From Populus alba (Eukaryota > Streptophyta > Magnoliopsida > Malpighiales > Salicaceae), in NCBI RefSeq assembly GCF_005239225.2, contig NC_133293.1, positions 4,774,001 to 4,838,000 on the forward strand: a DNA stretch of 64,000 nt, given 5' to 3'. Made by a program: the position numbers and the translations under genes. Shown piece after piece: positions 12,501-27,000 of this stretch (position 1 is its first letter; each line of letters begins with the position of its first letter). A model generated the notes under the pieces. It was not told where the DNA came from, made no database searches, and worked only from the letters and a program-made list of their open reading frames with translations.

Positions 12501-14880
12501 CGCCACTCCATGTAAAATAGCCTCCGAAAACTCCTGAAAAATATTTTAGAGTGATCCAACGGTCGGATCTATAGTTATGGACCTTTTCGACCGGTACTTT
12601 GGTCTTCTCGGTGGTATTGCTCGATCAGACATCGTCATCATGGAGTACGGATTCCCCGATCCTCCGTGTAAAAAAGCCTACGGAAACTCGTGAAAATTAT
12701 TTTAGAGCAATCCAACGGTCAGATCTTTAGTTATGGACCTTTTGAGCTGGTACTCCAGTCATGTTGTTGGTATGGCCCGACTGGACGTTGTCGGCGTGGA
12801 GAACCGATTGCACGCTACTCTATGTAAAATAGCCACCGGAAACTCCTGAAAAACTCTTTAGAGCGATCCAATGGTCGGATTTATAGTTATGGACCTTTGG
12901 AGTAGGTACTCTGGTCGTGTCAGTGGTATGGCCTGACCGGAAGTCATCGGCGTGGAGTACCTATTCCACGCTACTTCGTGTAAAAAAGCTTCTAGAAACT
13001 CTTGAAAAAAAATTTAGAGTGATCCAACGGTCGGATCTATAGCTTTGGATCTTTTGGGCCAATACTCTAGTCGTGTGGGTGGTATTGCCCGACCGGACGT
13101 CGTCAGCGTGGAGTACCGAATCCACACTACCCGTTGTAAAAAAGCCTACGGAAACTCATGAAAAATATTTTAGAGCGAACCAACAGTCGAATCTATAGTT
13201 ATGGACCTTTGGGGCTAGTACTCCAGTCGTGTTGGTGGTATTTCCCGACCGGACGTCGTCGGCGTGGAGTACCAATTCCCCGCTCCTCCTTGTAAAAAAT
13301 CCTACGGAAACTCTTGAAAAATATTTTAGAGCGATCCAACAGGCGGATCTTTATGTATGACCTTTTGAGCCGGTACTCTAGTCGTGTTGGTGGTATGGCC
13401 CGACCGAATGTCGTCACCGTGGAGGAGCGATTCCACGGTACTCCGTGTAAAACAGCCTCCGAAAACTCCTGAAAAACATTTTAGAGGTCGGATCTATAGT
13501 TATGGACCTTTTGGGCCGGGACTGTGGTTGTGCCCGACCGGACGTCCTCGGCATGGAGTATCGAATCCACGCTACCCCTTATAAAACAACCAATGAAAAC
13601 TCATGAAAATTTTTTTAGCAAGATCCAATGGACGGATCTTTAGTTTAGGACCTTTTGAGCCGATACTCTAGTCGTGTCGGTGGTATGGCCCGACCGGAAG
13701 TCGTCGGCGTGGAGTACCTATTCCACGCTACTTCATGTAAAAAAGCTTCTAGAAACTCCTGAAAAACTATTTAGAGCGATCCAATGGTCGGATCTCTAGT
13801 TCTGGACCTTTTGGGCCGATACTCTGGTCGTTTGGTGGTATTGCCCGACCGGACATCGTCGGCGTGGAGTACCGAATCCATGCTACCACTTGTAAAATAG
13901 CCTACGGAAACTCGTGAAATTTTTTTTAAAGAGATCCAACAGACGGATCTTTAGATGTGGACATTTTGAGCCGGTAGTCTAGTCGTGTCGGTGGTATTGC
14001 CCGACCGGACATCGTTGGCGTGGAGTATCGATTCCACTCTACTCCATGTAAAACAACTACCGGAAAATCTTGAAAAACATTTTAGAGCGATCAAACGGTC
14101 GGATCTATAGTTATGGACCTTTTAGGGCGGTAGTCTAGTCATGTCGGTGGTGTGGCCCGAATGGACGTCGTCGGCATGAAGCACCGATTCAACGCTCCTC
14201 CTTTTAAAACAGCCTTTGGAAACTCCTGAAAAACTTTTTAGAGCGATCCAACGGTTGGTTTATAGTTAAGGACCTTTTGGGCCGGTACTCTGGTCTTGTC
14301 GGTGGTATTGCTCGACCGGATGTCGTCGACATGAAGTACCGATTCCCCGCTACTCGTAAAAAAGCCTACGGAAACTCGTGAAAAATGTTTTAGAGCGATC
14401 TAACAGTCGGATCTTTACTTTTGGACCTTTTGGGCTGGTACTCCAGTCGTGTTGGTGGTAATGCCCGACCGGACGTCGTCGGCATGGACTACCTATTCCC
14501 CGCTCCTCATAAAAAATCCTACGAAAACTCGTTAGAAATATTTTAGAACGATCCAAAGGGCGGATCTTTAGGTATGGACTTGTTGAGCCGGGTACTCTAG
14601 TCGTGTCGGTGGTATGGCCTGACCTCACGTCATTGGCATGGGGAACCTATTCCACGCTACTCCATGTAAAACAGCCTCTGGAAACTCCTAAAAAACATTT
14701 TAGAGCGATCCAACGGTCGGATCTATAGTTATGGACCTTTTGGGCCAGTACTCTGGTCGTGTTGGTGGTAGTGCCTGACCGGACGTCGTCAGCGTGGAGT
14801 ACCGATTCCCCGCTACTCCTTGTAAAAAAACCTATAAAAAGTCGTTAAAAATATTTTAGAGCGAACCAACGGTCGGATCT

Positions 14881-15713
14881 TTTTTTTTTTTTTTGATCAA
14901 ATGTAAGAATTAGATTAGATCAAAAAGAGCAAGACGAGCTTGCAATACAAGCTGGAAAGCAGCAGTGTTCAGAATATGTGCATAAAAGCAATGAGGGAAC
15001 AGGCACCCCATAGAAACTGAATACCAGCAGAATACAACTTGAAATCCGCAGAACAGAACATACACCAGAAAGGGGAACATTCTCCCTTCAACAAATAGCA
15101 AGGTAAACTTGCAGACCAAGCTGGAAGCCAGCAAAAAACCAAAAAAATAGCCAAAACAATCAGCTAACCATAGCTTTATCAATAGCTAGCATTCCTACAG
15201 GGGAAACTACAAAGTAGTAAGCAAACCTACTCCAGCAGCAAAGGAAGAGTAGCAACCACAAGAGGCAAGCCACAGAGAGTCAAGCACCAGTCAGGGACAA
15301 ACAGGAGAAGTTGAACAGGGAGTTTACCACAGTCCTAACAGAGATAAACAAAAAGCAAACAACAAGCAAACCAGCAAAATAATTGCACAAGACCAAAGTC
15401 ACCAGCAGGCGACTACTAGTAGGAATACCTACTAAACAAGATAAACAATCATCAAAAGGTAGAAGAGGGAGCAGAGCTATCAGAGCTGTGTAGAGACTGG
15501 AAAGATATAGCAGGGGTGTTGTGTTTCATCCCCTAACAAGAAGTGGCAGCCATTTTGCTTCGAGTGAGATACTACCTCCAGGATACTTTGGATGTAGTGG
15601 CCTTCATTCCCGGATCAATGGACTCAGAAGCATCAACTTTCGATCACTTGCAGTCAGGAGGTTGTGTACTTGGAATATCTGCTGCTGCAGCTTCAATGGA
15701 CATTGGATCCTCC
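14881..15713 (-). mobile_element. 5'-truncated LINE (L1/RIL-like) 3' end
   Basis: A T-run at 14880-14894 is the poly-A tail of a minus-strand retroposon. The sense sequence just before it, TTACATTTGATC, is a common ending of plant LINEs. The candidate target-site duplication is CCAACGGTCGGATCT (14866-14880) and CCAATAGTTGGATCT (15714-15728). It is 15 bp with three differences, all C-to-T or G-to-A at satellite CpG or C positions. No reverse-transcriptase domain is present. The 91-codon open frame at 14910-15182 has no recognisable domain. Confidence 0.7.
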
Positions 15714-16599
15714 CCAATAGTTGGATCTTTAGTTATGGATCTTTTGAGCTGGAACTCCAGTCGTGACGGTGGTACGGCCCGACCGGACATCATCGGCGTG
15801 GAGAAGCGATTGCACTCTACTCCATGCAAAATAGCCTCCAAAACTCCTAAAAAATATTTTAGAGCGATCCCACGGTCAGATCTATAGTTATGGACCTTTT
15901 GGGCCTGTACTCTGGTCGTGTCGGTGTTATTGCCTGACCAGACATCGTCGGCGCAGAGTACCGATTCCCCGCTACTACTTGTAAAAAAGCCAATGGAAAC
16001 TCGTGAAAAATATTTTAGAGCGATCTAACGGTCGGATCTTTAGTAATGGACCTTTTGCGCCGGTACTCCAGTCGTGACGGTGGTACTACCCGATCGGATA
16101 TCGTCGGCATGGAGAATCGATTTGACGCTACTCCATGTAAAACAGCCTACGAAAACTCCTAAACAAATTTTTAGCGCGATCCAACGATCGGATCTATAGT
16201 TATGGACCTTTTGGGCTGGAACTCTGGTCGTGTCAGTGTTATCACCCGACCCGACGTCGTCGGAGAGGAGAATCAATTTCACGTTACTCCATCTAAAACA
16301 GACTTCGAAAACTCCTGAAAACATTTTTAGAGCGATCCAACGGTTGGATCTGTAGTTATGGACCTTTTGGGCCCGTACTCTGGTCGTGTCGGTGGTAGTG
16401 CATGACCAGACGTCGTCGAATCTATAGCCTCTGATTCCTCGCTACTCCATGTAAAACAGCCTCCGGAAACTCTTGAAAAATATTTTAGAGCGATCCAACG
16501 GTCGAATCTATAGTTATGGACCTTTTGGGCCCGTACTCTAGTCATGTCGGTGTTATTGCCCGACCGGATGTCGTTGGCGTGGAGAATCGATTTCACACT

Positions 16600-19500
16600 A
16601 CTCCATGTAAAATAGCCTCCGGAAACTCCTAAAAAAAAATTTAGAGTGATCCAACGGTCGTATCTATAGTTATAGACATTTTGGGCCGGTACTCTGGTTG
16701 TGTCGGTGGTAGTGCCGACCGGATGTCGTCGGCGTGGAAAACCGATTTCATCCTACTCCATGTAAAACTGCCTCCAGAAACTCCTGAAAAACTTTTTAGA
16801 GCGATCTGACGGTCAGATCTATAGTTATAGACCTTTTATGCCGATACTCTTGTCCTGTTAGTGGTTCGGCCCGAACGAACATCGTCGTCTTGGAGTACCT
16901 ATTCCACGCTACTCCTTTTAAAACAACCTACGGAAACTCCTGAAAGAAATTTTAGAGCGATCCAATGGTCTAATCTTTAGTTATCGACCTTTTGCGCCGG
17001 TACAGTTGTCGTGACAGCGATACGGCCCGACCGGAAGTCATCAGCGTGGAGAATTGATTTCACGCTACTCCATGTAAAACAGCCTCTGGAAACTCCAGAA
17101 AAAATCTTTAGTGTGATCCAACGGTCGTATCTATAGTTATGGACGTTTTGGGCCGGTACTCTAGTCATGTTGGTGTTATTGCCTGACCGGACGTTGTCGG
17201 CGTGGAGTACCGATTCACTGCTACTCCATGTAAACAGCCTCCGGAAACACCTGAAAAATACTTTAGGGCGATCCAACTGTCAGATCTATAGTTATGGACC
17301 TTTTGGGCTGGTACTCTAGTCGTGTGGGTGTTATTGCCTGACCAGACGTTGTCGGCCTGCAGTACCGATTCCCCGCTACTACTTGTAAAAAAGCCAACCG
17401 AAACTCGTGAAAGAAATTTTAGAGTGATACCACGGTCGGATCTTTACTTATGGACCTTTTGCGCTGGTACTCCAGTCGTGACGGTGGTATGGCCCGAACG
17501 AACATTGTCCGATCTTCACTTATGGACCTTTTGCGCCGGTACGCCAGTCGTGATGGTGGTACGGCCCGACCGGATGTCGTCGGCGAGGAGAATTGATTTT
17601 ACGCCACTCCATGTTAAACAGCCTTCAGAAATTGCTGAAAAACTTTTTACAGTGATCCAATGGTCGGATCTATAGTTATGGACCTTTTAGGCCAGTACTC
17701 TGGTTGTGTCGGTGCACTGGCCCGATCGGACATCGTCGCAGTGGAGTACCAATTCCACGCTACTCCAAGTAAAACAGCCTCCAAAAACTCCTGAAAAAAT
17801 GTTTTAGAGCGATCCAACGGCGGATCTATAGTTATGGATCCTTTAGGGTCGGTACTCTAGTCATGTCGATGGTATGGCCCGACCGGACGTCGTCGCCGTG
17901 GAGTACCGATTCCACGCTACTCCATGTAAAAGAGCCTCTGGAAACTCCTGAACAAATTTTTAGCGCGATGCAACGGTCGGATCTATAATTATGGACCTTT
18001 TGGGCTTGAACTTTGGTTGTGTCAGTGTTATTACCCGACCGGACGTCGTCGGCGAGGAGAATCAATTTGACGCTAATGTATGTAAAACAACCTCTGGAAA
18101 CTTCTGAAAAAAATTTTAGAGCGATCCAACGGTCGGATCTATAGTTATGGACCTTTTTGTCTCGTAGTCTGGTCGTGTCCGTGTTATTGCCTGACTCGAC
18201 GTCGTCGGCGTGGAGTATCGATTCCCTGCTACTCATGAAAACAATTTTAGAGCGATCCAATGGTCTGATCTTTAGTGATTGACCTTTTAGGCCGGTTCCC
18301 TGGTCGTGTCGGTGGTAGTGCATGACCGGACGTTGTCGGCGTGGAGTATCGATTCCTCGCTACTCCATGTAAAACAGCCTCCGGAAACTCCTGAAAAATA
18401 TTTTAGAGCAATCCAACAGTCGGATCTTTAGTTATTGACCTTTCAGGCCCGTACTCTAGTCATGTCGGTGTTATTGCCCGACCGGACGTCGTCGGCGTGG
18501 AGAATCGATTTCACACTACTCCATGTAAAACAGCCTCCGGAAACTCCTGAAAAACATTTTAGAGCGATCCAACGGTCGTATCCATAGTTATAGACATTTG
18601 GGTCGGTACTCTAGTCATGTCGGTGGTAGTGCCGACTGGATGTCGTCGGCGTGGAAAACCGATTTCATCCTAGTCCATGTAAAACTGCCTCCGGAAACTC
18701 CTGAAAAACTTTTTAGAGCGATCTGACGGTTGGATCTATAGTTATGGACCTTTTACGCTGATACTCCTGTCGTGTTAGTGGTTCGGCCCGAACGAACATC
18801 GTCATTTTGGAGTACCTATTCCACGCTACTCCTTTTAAAACAGCCTACGGAAACTCCTGAAAAAAATTTTAGAGTGATCCAACGATCTAATCTTTAGTTA
18901 TCGACCTTTTGCACCGGTATAGCTGTCGTGACAGCGGTACGGCCCGACCGGATGTCATCAGCGTGGAGAATTGATTTCACGTTACTCCATGTAAAATAGC
19001 CTCTAGAAACTCCAGAAAAAATCTTTAGCGTGTTCCAACTGTCGTGTCTATAGTTATGGACCTTTTGGGCCGGTACTCTGGTCGTGTTGGTGTTATTGCC
19101 TGACCGGACGTTGTCGGCTTGGAGTACCGTTTCCCCACAACTCCTTGTAAAAAAGGCTACGAAAACTCGTGAAAAATATTTTAGAGCGATAAAATGGTCG
19201 GATCTTTAGTTATGGACCTTTTGAGCAGAAACTCTAGTCATATCGGTGGTATGGCCCAACCGGACATCGTCGGAGTGGAGTACCGATTCCATGTTACTCC
19301 CTGTTAAACAACCTTTGGAAACTTGAGAAAAAACTTTTAGAACGATCCAACAGTCGGATCTGTAGTTATGGACCTTTTAGGCCGGTACTCTGGTCGTGTT
19401 GGAGGAATGGCTAGACCAGACATTGTTGGAGTGCAGTACGGAGTGCACGCTACTGATTGTAAAGCGGCCTATGGAAACTCGAGAATGAAATTTAAGAGCG

Positions 19501-21000
19501 ATCCAACGGTCGAATCTATAGTTATGGTCCTTTAGGGCCGTTACTCTAGTTGTGTCGGTGGTATGGCCCGACCGGACGTCATCGGCGTGGAGTACCAATT
19601 CCACGCTACTCCATGTAAAAGAGCCTCTGGAAACTCCTGAACATATTTTTAGCGCGGTGCAATGGTCGGATCTATAGTTATAGACCTTTTGGGCTGGAAC
19701 TCTGGTCGTGTCAGTGTTATTACCCGACTGGACGTCGTCGGTGAGGAGAATCATTTTCATGCTACTCCATGTAAAACAGCCTCCGGAAACTCCTGAAAAA
19801 AATTTTAGAGCGATCCAACGGTCGGATCTATAGTTTGTGGACCTTGTGGGCCCGTACTCTGGTACGTGTCGGTGTTCATTCCCGACCGGACGTCGTTGGC
19901 GTGGAGTACTGATTTCCCCGTCTACTCCTTGGTAAAAAAGCTAAATGGAAACTCGTGAAAACAATTTAGTGTGATCCAATGGTCTGATCTTAGTTATGAC
20001 CTTTTAGGGGCCGGTACTCTGGTCGTGTCGATGGTAGTGCATGACCGAACATCGTTGGCGTGGAGTACCAATTCCCCGCTAGTCTATGTAAAACAGCCTC
20101 CGGAAACTCCTGAAAAAAATTTTAGAGCGATCCATACGGTCGAATCTTTAGTTATGGACCTTTTGGGCCCCGTAATCTAAGTCGTGTCGGGTGTTATTTC
20201 CCAACCGGACGTCGTCTGCGTGGAGAATCGATTTCATGTTACTCCATGTAAAACAACCTCAAGAAACTGCTGAAAAAATTTTAGAAGAAGCGAATCCAAA
20301 CGGTCGGATCTATAGTTATGGACCATTGGGGCTAGTACTCTGATTGTGTCGGTGGTATTGCCCGACCGGATGTCAATGGCATGGAGAACCGATTTCACGC
20401 TACTCCATGTAAAATAGCCTTTGCGAACTCCTAAAAAAATTTTTCAGAGCGATCCAACCGAACATCGTCGGAGTGGAGTACCAATTCCACGCTACTTCCT
20501 TGTTAAACAGCCTTTCGAAACTCGAGAAAAAATTTTTAGAGCAATCCAACGGTCGGATCTGTAGTTATAGACCTTTAAGGCCGATAATCTGGTCGTGTCG
20601 GAGGTAGTGCCCTAGACGAATGTCGTCGGCGAGGAGAACCAATTTCATCCTAATACCATGTAAAACTGCCTCCGGAAACTCTGAAAAAAAATTTTAGAGT
20701 GATCCGGCGTCGTCATCTTATAGTTATTGGACCTTTTTTGCCCGATACTCTTGTCGTGTTAGTGGTTCGGCCTGAATGGACATCGTCGTCTTGGAGTATC
20801 TATTCCACGGTACTCCTTTTAAAATAGACTACAGAAACTCCTGAAAAAAAATTTTCGAGCGATCCAACGGTCTAATCTTTAATTTATCGACCTTTTTGCG
20901 CCGGACGGCCCGACCGGACGTCATTCAGCGTGGAGAATTGATTTCATGCTAGTCCATGTAAAACAGCCTTCGAAAACTACAGAAAAAAATTTTTAGAGCG
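16600..21000. repeat. Higher-order repeat zone in the satellite (unit about 1.9-2.0 kb)
   Basis: A rare monomer variant carrying GTGGTTCGGC occurs at 16861, 18778 and 20762, spaced 1917 and 1984 bp. The next variant, with TTATCGACCTTTTGC, follows each at about 16981, 18898 and 20884. The variant order is thus repeated three times, giving a higher-order unit of roughly 12 to 13 monomers. Confidence 0.65.
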
Positions 21001-24000
21001 ATCCAACGGTCGAATCTTTAGTTATGGACCTTTTTATGCTGGCACTCCAAGCGTGACAGTGGTATAGCTCAACCGGACGTCGTCGGTGTGGCGAATTGAT
21101 TTCATGCTACTCCATGTAAAACAACCTCAAGAAACTACTGAAAATTTTTTTAGAGCGATCCAAACGGTCGGATAGCTATTGTTATGGACCATTTGGGCTG
21201 TACTCTAGTCGTGTCGATGGTTAGTGCCGCCCGACCGGATGTCGTCGGCTTGGATTACCCCGATTCCCACGTACTACTTGTAGAAAAGCCAACAGAACTT
21301 GTGAAAAAAATTTTAAAGCGATCCAACGGTCGAATCTATAGTTATTGGAACCTTTTGGGCCCCGTACTCTGGTCGAGTCGGTGTTATTGCTTGATCGGAA
21401 GTCGTCGGCGTGGAGTACCGATTCCCCGCTACTCCTTGTAAAAAAGCCAAAGGAAACTCGTGAAAACAATTTTAGTGCGATCCAATGGTCTGATCTTTAG
21501 TTATCGACCTTTTGGGCCTGTACTCTAGTCGTGTAGGAGGAATGGCCCAACCAGACGTTGTTGGAGTGGAGTACGGAGTGCGCGCTACTGATTTGTAAAG
21601 CAGCCTATGGAAACTCGAGAATGAAATTTAAGAGCGATCCAATGGTCGAATCTATAGTTATGGTCCTTTAGGGCCGGTACTCTAGTCGTGTCGGTGGTAT
21701 GGCCCGACTGGACGTCGTCGACGTGGAGTACCGATTCCATGCTACTCCATGCAAAACAGCCTCGAAAAGTCCTAAACCTTTTGGGACCTTTTTGGGCCGT
21801 ACTCTAATCGTGTCGGTGGTTTTTGTGCCCGACCGAATGTCTCAGCGTGTTTAGTAACCCGATTCCCCCACTACTGCATGTAGAAAAGCCAACGGAAACT
21901 GGTGAAAAAATTTTTAGAGCGATCCAACGGTCAGATCTATAGTTATAGACCCTTTGGGCTCGTACTCTAGTCGTGTCAGTGTTATTGCCCGACCGGACGT
22001 CGTCGGCGTGGAGTACCGAGTCCACGCTACTCCATGTAAAACAACCTTCGGAAAGTCGTGAAAAATATTTTAGAGCGATCCAACGGTCGGATCTATAGTT
22101 ATTGACCTTTTGGGTCGGTACTCTGGTCGAGTCGGTGTTATTGCCCGACCGGACGTCGTCGGCGTGGAGTACCGATTCCCCGCTACTCCTTGTAAAAAAG
22201 CCAACGGAAACTCGTGAAAATAATTTTAGTGCGATCCAATGGTCAAATCTTTAGTATATACCTTTTGAGCCGATACTCTAGTCGTGTCGGTGGCATTGCC
22301 CGACCAGACATCATCGGCGTGGAGAACCGATTTCACGCTACTCCATGTAAAACCTTTTTAGAGCGACCAACAATCGGATCTATAGTTATGGTTCTTATGA
22401 GCATGTGCTGTAGTCGTGGCGGTGGTAAGGCCCGACCGGACGTCGCCGACGTGGAATACCGATTCCACTCTACTTCGTGTAAAATAGCCTCCGGTAACTC
22501 CTGAAAAACATTTTAGAGCGATCCAACATTCGAATCTATAGTTATGGACCTTTGGGGCCAGTACTCTGGTCCTGTCGGAGGAATGGCCCAACTAGACATC
22601 GTTTGAGTGGAGTACCGATTCCACTTCTACTACAAAGTAAAACAGCCTCCGGAAACTTTTGAAAAATATATTTAGAGTGATCCAAAGGTCGGATCTTTAG
22701 TTATGGACCTTTTGAGCGATACTCTGTCTCGTGTCGTGGCTTGGCCCGACCAGTCGTCGTTGGCGTGGAGTACCAATTTCATGCTACTCCATGTAAAACA
22801 GCCTCCGGAAAGTCCTGGAAACCATTTTAGATCAATCCAACCATCAGATCTATAGTTATGGTCCTTATGAGGCGGTACACTAGTCATGTCAGTGGTATGG
22901 CCAGACTGGACGTCGGCGACGTGGAGTACCGATCCACTCTACTTCGTGTGAAACAGCCTCTGGTAACTCCTGAAAAATATTTTAGAGCGATCCAACATTT
23001 AGATCTATGGTTATGAACCTTTTGGGCTGGTACTCTGGTCGTGTCGAAGGAATGGTCCGACTAGATGTTGTTGGAGTGGAGTACGGAGTGCACGCTACTC
23101 ATTGTAAAGTAGCCTATGGAAACTCGAGAATAAAATTTGAGAGCGATAAAATGGTCGGATCTATAGTTATGGACCTTTAGAGCCGGTACTCTAATCGATA
23201 GTGTCGGTGGTATGGCCCAACCTCACGTCGTTGGCGTGGAGTACCGATTCCACGCTACTCCATGTAAAACATCCTCCGGAAACTCCTGAAAAATATTTTA
23301 GAGCGATCCAACGGTTGGAACTATAGTTATGGACCTTTTGGGCCGGTACTCTGGTCGGGTAGGTGTTATTGCCCGACCGGACATCGTTGGCATGGAGTAT
23401 CGATTCCCCGCTACTCCTTCTAACAAGGCCAACGGAAACTCGTGAAAACAATTTTAGAGCGATCCAACGGTCGGATCTTTAGTTATGGACCTTTTGCGGC
23501 AGTACTCCAGTCGTGATGGTGGTACGGCCCAACCAGACATCGTTGGCGTGGAGAATCAATTTCACGCTACTCCAAGTAAAACAACGTCTGAAAACTCCTG
23601 AAAAATTTTTTAGAGCGATCGAACGGTGGGATCTATAGTTATGGACCTTTTGAGCCAGTAATCTAGTTGTGTCGGTGGTATGGCCCGACTGAACGTCATC
23701 GGCGTGGAGTACCGATTGCACTCTACTCCGTGTAAAACAACCGACGAAAACTCTTGAAAGCTTTTTTAGAGCGATGCAACGGTCTAATCTATAGTTATTG
23801 GACCTTTTGCGCCGGTACTCTAGTCGTGACGGTGGTACGGCTCCACCGGATGTTGTCGGCATGGAGAATCGATTTCACGCTACTCCATGTTAAACAACTG
23901 TCGGAAACTCCTGAAAAAAATTTTAGAGCGATCCAACAGTCGGATCTATAGTTATGGACCTTTTGGACCGGTATTTTGGTCGTGTCGGTGCACTGGCCCG

Positions 24001-27000
24001 ATTGGACGTCGTCGTAGTGGAGTATCGATTCCATGCTAATCCAAGTAAAACAGCCTCCGGAAAATCCTGAAAAAAATTTTAGACCGATCCAACGGTCAAA
24101 TCTGTAGTTATTGACCTTTTGGGCCGGTACTTTGGTCGTGTCAGTGGTATGGCCTGACCGGACGTCATCGTTGTGGAGTAACGATTCCACGCTACTCTAA
24201 GTAAAACAGCATCTGAAAACTCCTGAAAAAAAATTTTAGAGCGATCCAACGGTCGGATCTATAGTTATGGATCATTTGGGTCGGTACTCTGATCATGTCG
24301 GTGGTAGTTGATAACCGACCGGACGTCATTGGTGTGGTGTACCGATTCCACGCTACTTCATTTTAAATAGCCTATGGAAAGTCATGAATAAAATTTGAGA
24401 GCAATCCAACGGTCGGATCCTTAGTTATGGACCTTTTGTGCCGGTACTGAGCCACTAGTCGTGACAGTGATATTGTCCGACCGGACGTCGTTGGCGTGGA
24501 GAATCAATTTCACGCTACTCCATGTAAAACAGCCTACGGAAAGTCCTAAAAAAATTTTTTAGAGCGATCCAATGGTCGGATCTATAGTTATGGACCTTTT
24601 GGCCCAGTACTCTGGTTGTGTCGGTGGTATTACCCGACCGGAAATATGTCATCGGCGTGGAGAATCGATTTTAGCTACTCCATGTAAAACAGCCTCCAGT
24701 AACTCCTGAAAAACATTTGAGAATGATCCAATGTTCGAATCCATTGTTATGGACCTTTTAGGCCGGTACTCTGGTCGTGTCGGTGTAATGGCCCGACTAG
24801 ACATCGTCGGAGTGGGGTTTCGATTTCACGCTAGTCATTGTAAAACAGCCTATGGAAACTCGTGAATAAAATTTGAGAGCAATCCAATGGTCGGATCTAT
24901 AGTTATGGACATTTTGGGCCGATCCTCTGGTTATGTCGGTGGTATAGCCCGACCGGACGTTGTCGGTGTGGTGTACCGATTCCACGCTAGTTCCTTTTAA
25001 ACAGCCTATGGAAACTCGTGAATAAATTTGAGAGCAATCCAATGGTCAGATCCTTAGTTATGGACCTTTTGCGCCGGTACTCTAATCATGACGGTGGTAT
25101 TGTCCGACCAGACGTCGTCAGAATGTAGAATCAATTTCACGCTATTCCATGTAAAACAGCCTCCGGAAAGTCCTTAAAAATTTTTTAGAGCGATCCAATG
25201 GTCGGATCTATAGTTATGGACCTTTTGGGCCGGTACTCTAGTCGTGTCGGTGGTATTGCCCGACCGGATGTCGTCGGTGTGGAGAACCGATTTCACGCTA
25301 CTCCATGTAAAACAACCAGTAACTCCTGAAAAATATTTTAGAGCAATCCAAAGTTCGAATCGATAGTTATGGACCTTTTAGGCCGGTACTCTGGTCGTGT
25401 CGGTGGAATGGCCCGACCAGACGTCGTTGGAGTGGGGTTCCGATATCATGCTACTCATTGTAAAACAACCTATGAAAACTCTTGAATAAAATTTGAGAGC
25501 AATCCAACGGTCGGATTTATAGTTACAGACCTTTAGAGCCGGTACTCTAGTCGTGTCGGTGGTATGGCTCGACCGGACGTCGTCGACGTGGAGTACCAAT
25601 TCCACGCTACTTCATGTAAAACAACCTCCGAAAACTCTTGAAAATTTTTTAAGAGTGATCCCAACGGTCGGATCAATTGTTATGGACCTTTTTGGGCGGG
25701 TACTCTAGGCGTGTCAGTGGTATGGCCCGAACGGACCTGATCGGCTTCGAGTACCGATTCCATGCTACTCCTTTTAAAACAGCCTACAGAAACTCCTCAA
25801 AAACTTTTTAGAGCAATCCAACGGTCGGATCTATAGTTATGGACCTTTCGGACCGGTCCACTGGTCGTGTCGGTGTTATTGCCCGACCGGACGTCGTCGG
25901 CGTGGAGTACCGATTCCCCGCTAGTCCTTGTAAAAAAGCCAACGAAAACTCGTGAAAACAATTTTAGAGCGATCCAACAATCGGATCCTTAGTTATGGAC
26001 CTTTTGCGCCAGTACTCCAATCGTGACGGTGGTATGGTCCGACCAGACATCGTCGGCGTGGAGAATCGATTTCACGCTACTCCATGTAAAACAACCTCCG
26101 AAAAGTCCTAAAAATTTTTTTAGAGCGATCCAATGGTCAGATCTATAGTTATGGACCTTTTGGGCCGGTACTCTGGTCCTGTTGGTGGTATTGCCCAACC
26201 AGATGTCGTCGGCGTGGAGAACCGATTTCACGCTACTCCATGTAAAACAACCTCCGGTAAATCCTGAAAAACATTTTAGAGCAATCCAACGTTTAGATCA
26301 ATAGTTATGGACCTTTTAGGCTAGTACTTTGGCCGTGTCGGTGGAATGGCCCGACCAAACATCGTCGGAGTGGGTTTTCGATTTCACGCTAGTCATTGTA
26401 AAACAGCCTATGGAAACTCGTGAATAAAATTTGAGAGCAATCCAACGGTCGAATCTATAGTTTGGACCTTTAAAGCCGGTACTCTAGTAGTGTCGGTGGT
26501 ATGGCCCAACCGGACGTCCTCGGCGTGGAGTACCAATTCCATGCTACTTCATATAAAACAGCCTCCGGAAACTCCTGAAAAAAATTTTAGAGCGATCCAA
26601 CGGTCGGATCTTATGTTATGGACCTTTTGGGCCGGTACTCTAGTCGTGTCGGTGTTATTGCCCGACCGGACATCATCGGCGTGGAGAACCGATTTCACGC
26701 TACTCCATGTAAAACAGCCTCCGATAACTCCTAAAAAACATTTTAGAGAGATCCAACATTCAAATCGATAGTTATGGAGCTTTTAGGTCGGTACTCTGGT
26801 CGTGGCGGTGGAATGGCCCGACCAAACGTCGTCGGAGTGGGGTTCTAATTTCACGCTACTCATTGTAAAACAGCCTATGGAAAATCATGAATAAAATTTG
26901 AGAGCAATCCAACGGTCAGATCTATAGTTATGGACCTTTAGAGCCGGTACTCTAGTCGTGTCGGTGGTATGGCCCGACCGGACGTCGTCAGCGTGGAGTA

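Noticed and set aside
14910..15182. Hydrophobic 91-codon minus-strand frame ending in the LINE tail
   Set aside because: It lies in the 3' untranslated end of a truncated LINE, where T-rich sense sequence gives Phe/Leu/Cys-rich frames by chance.
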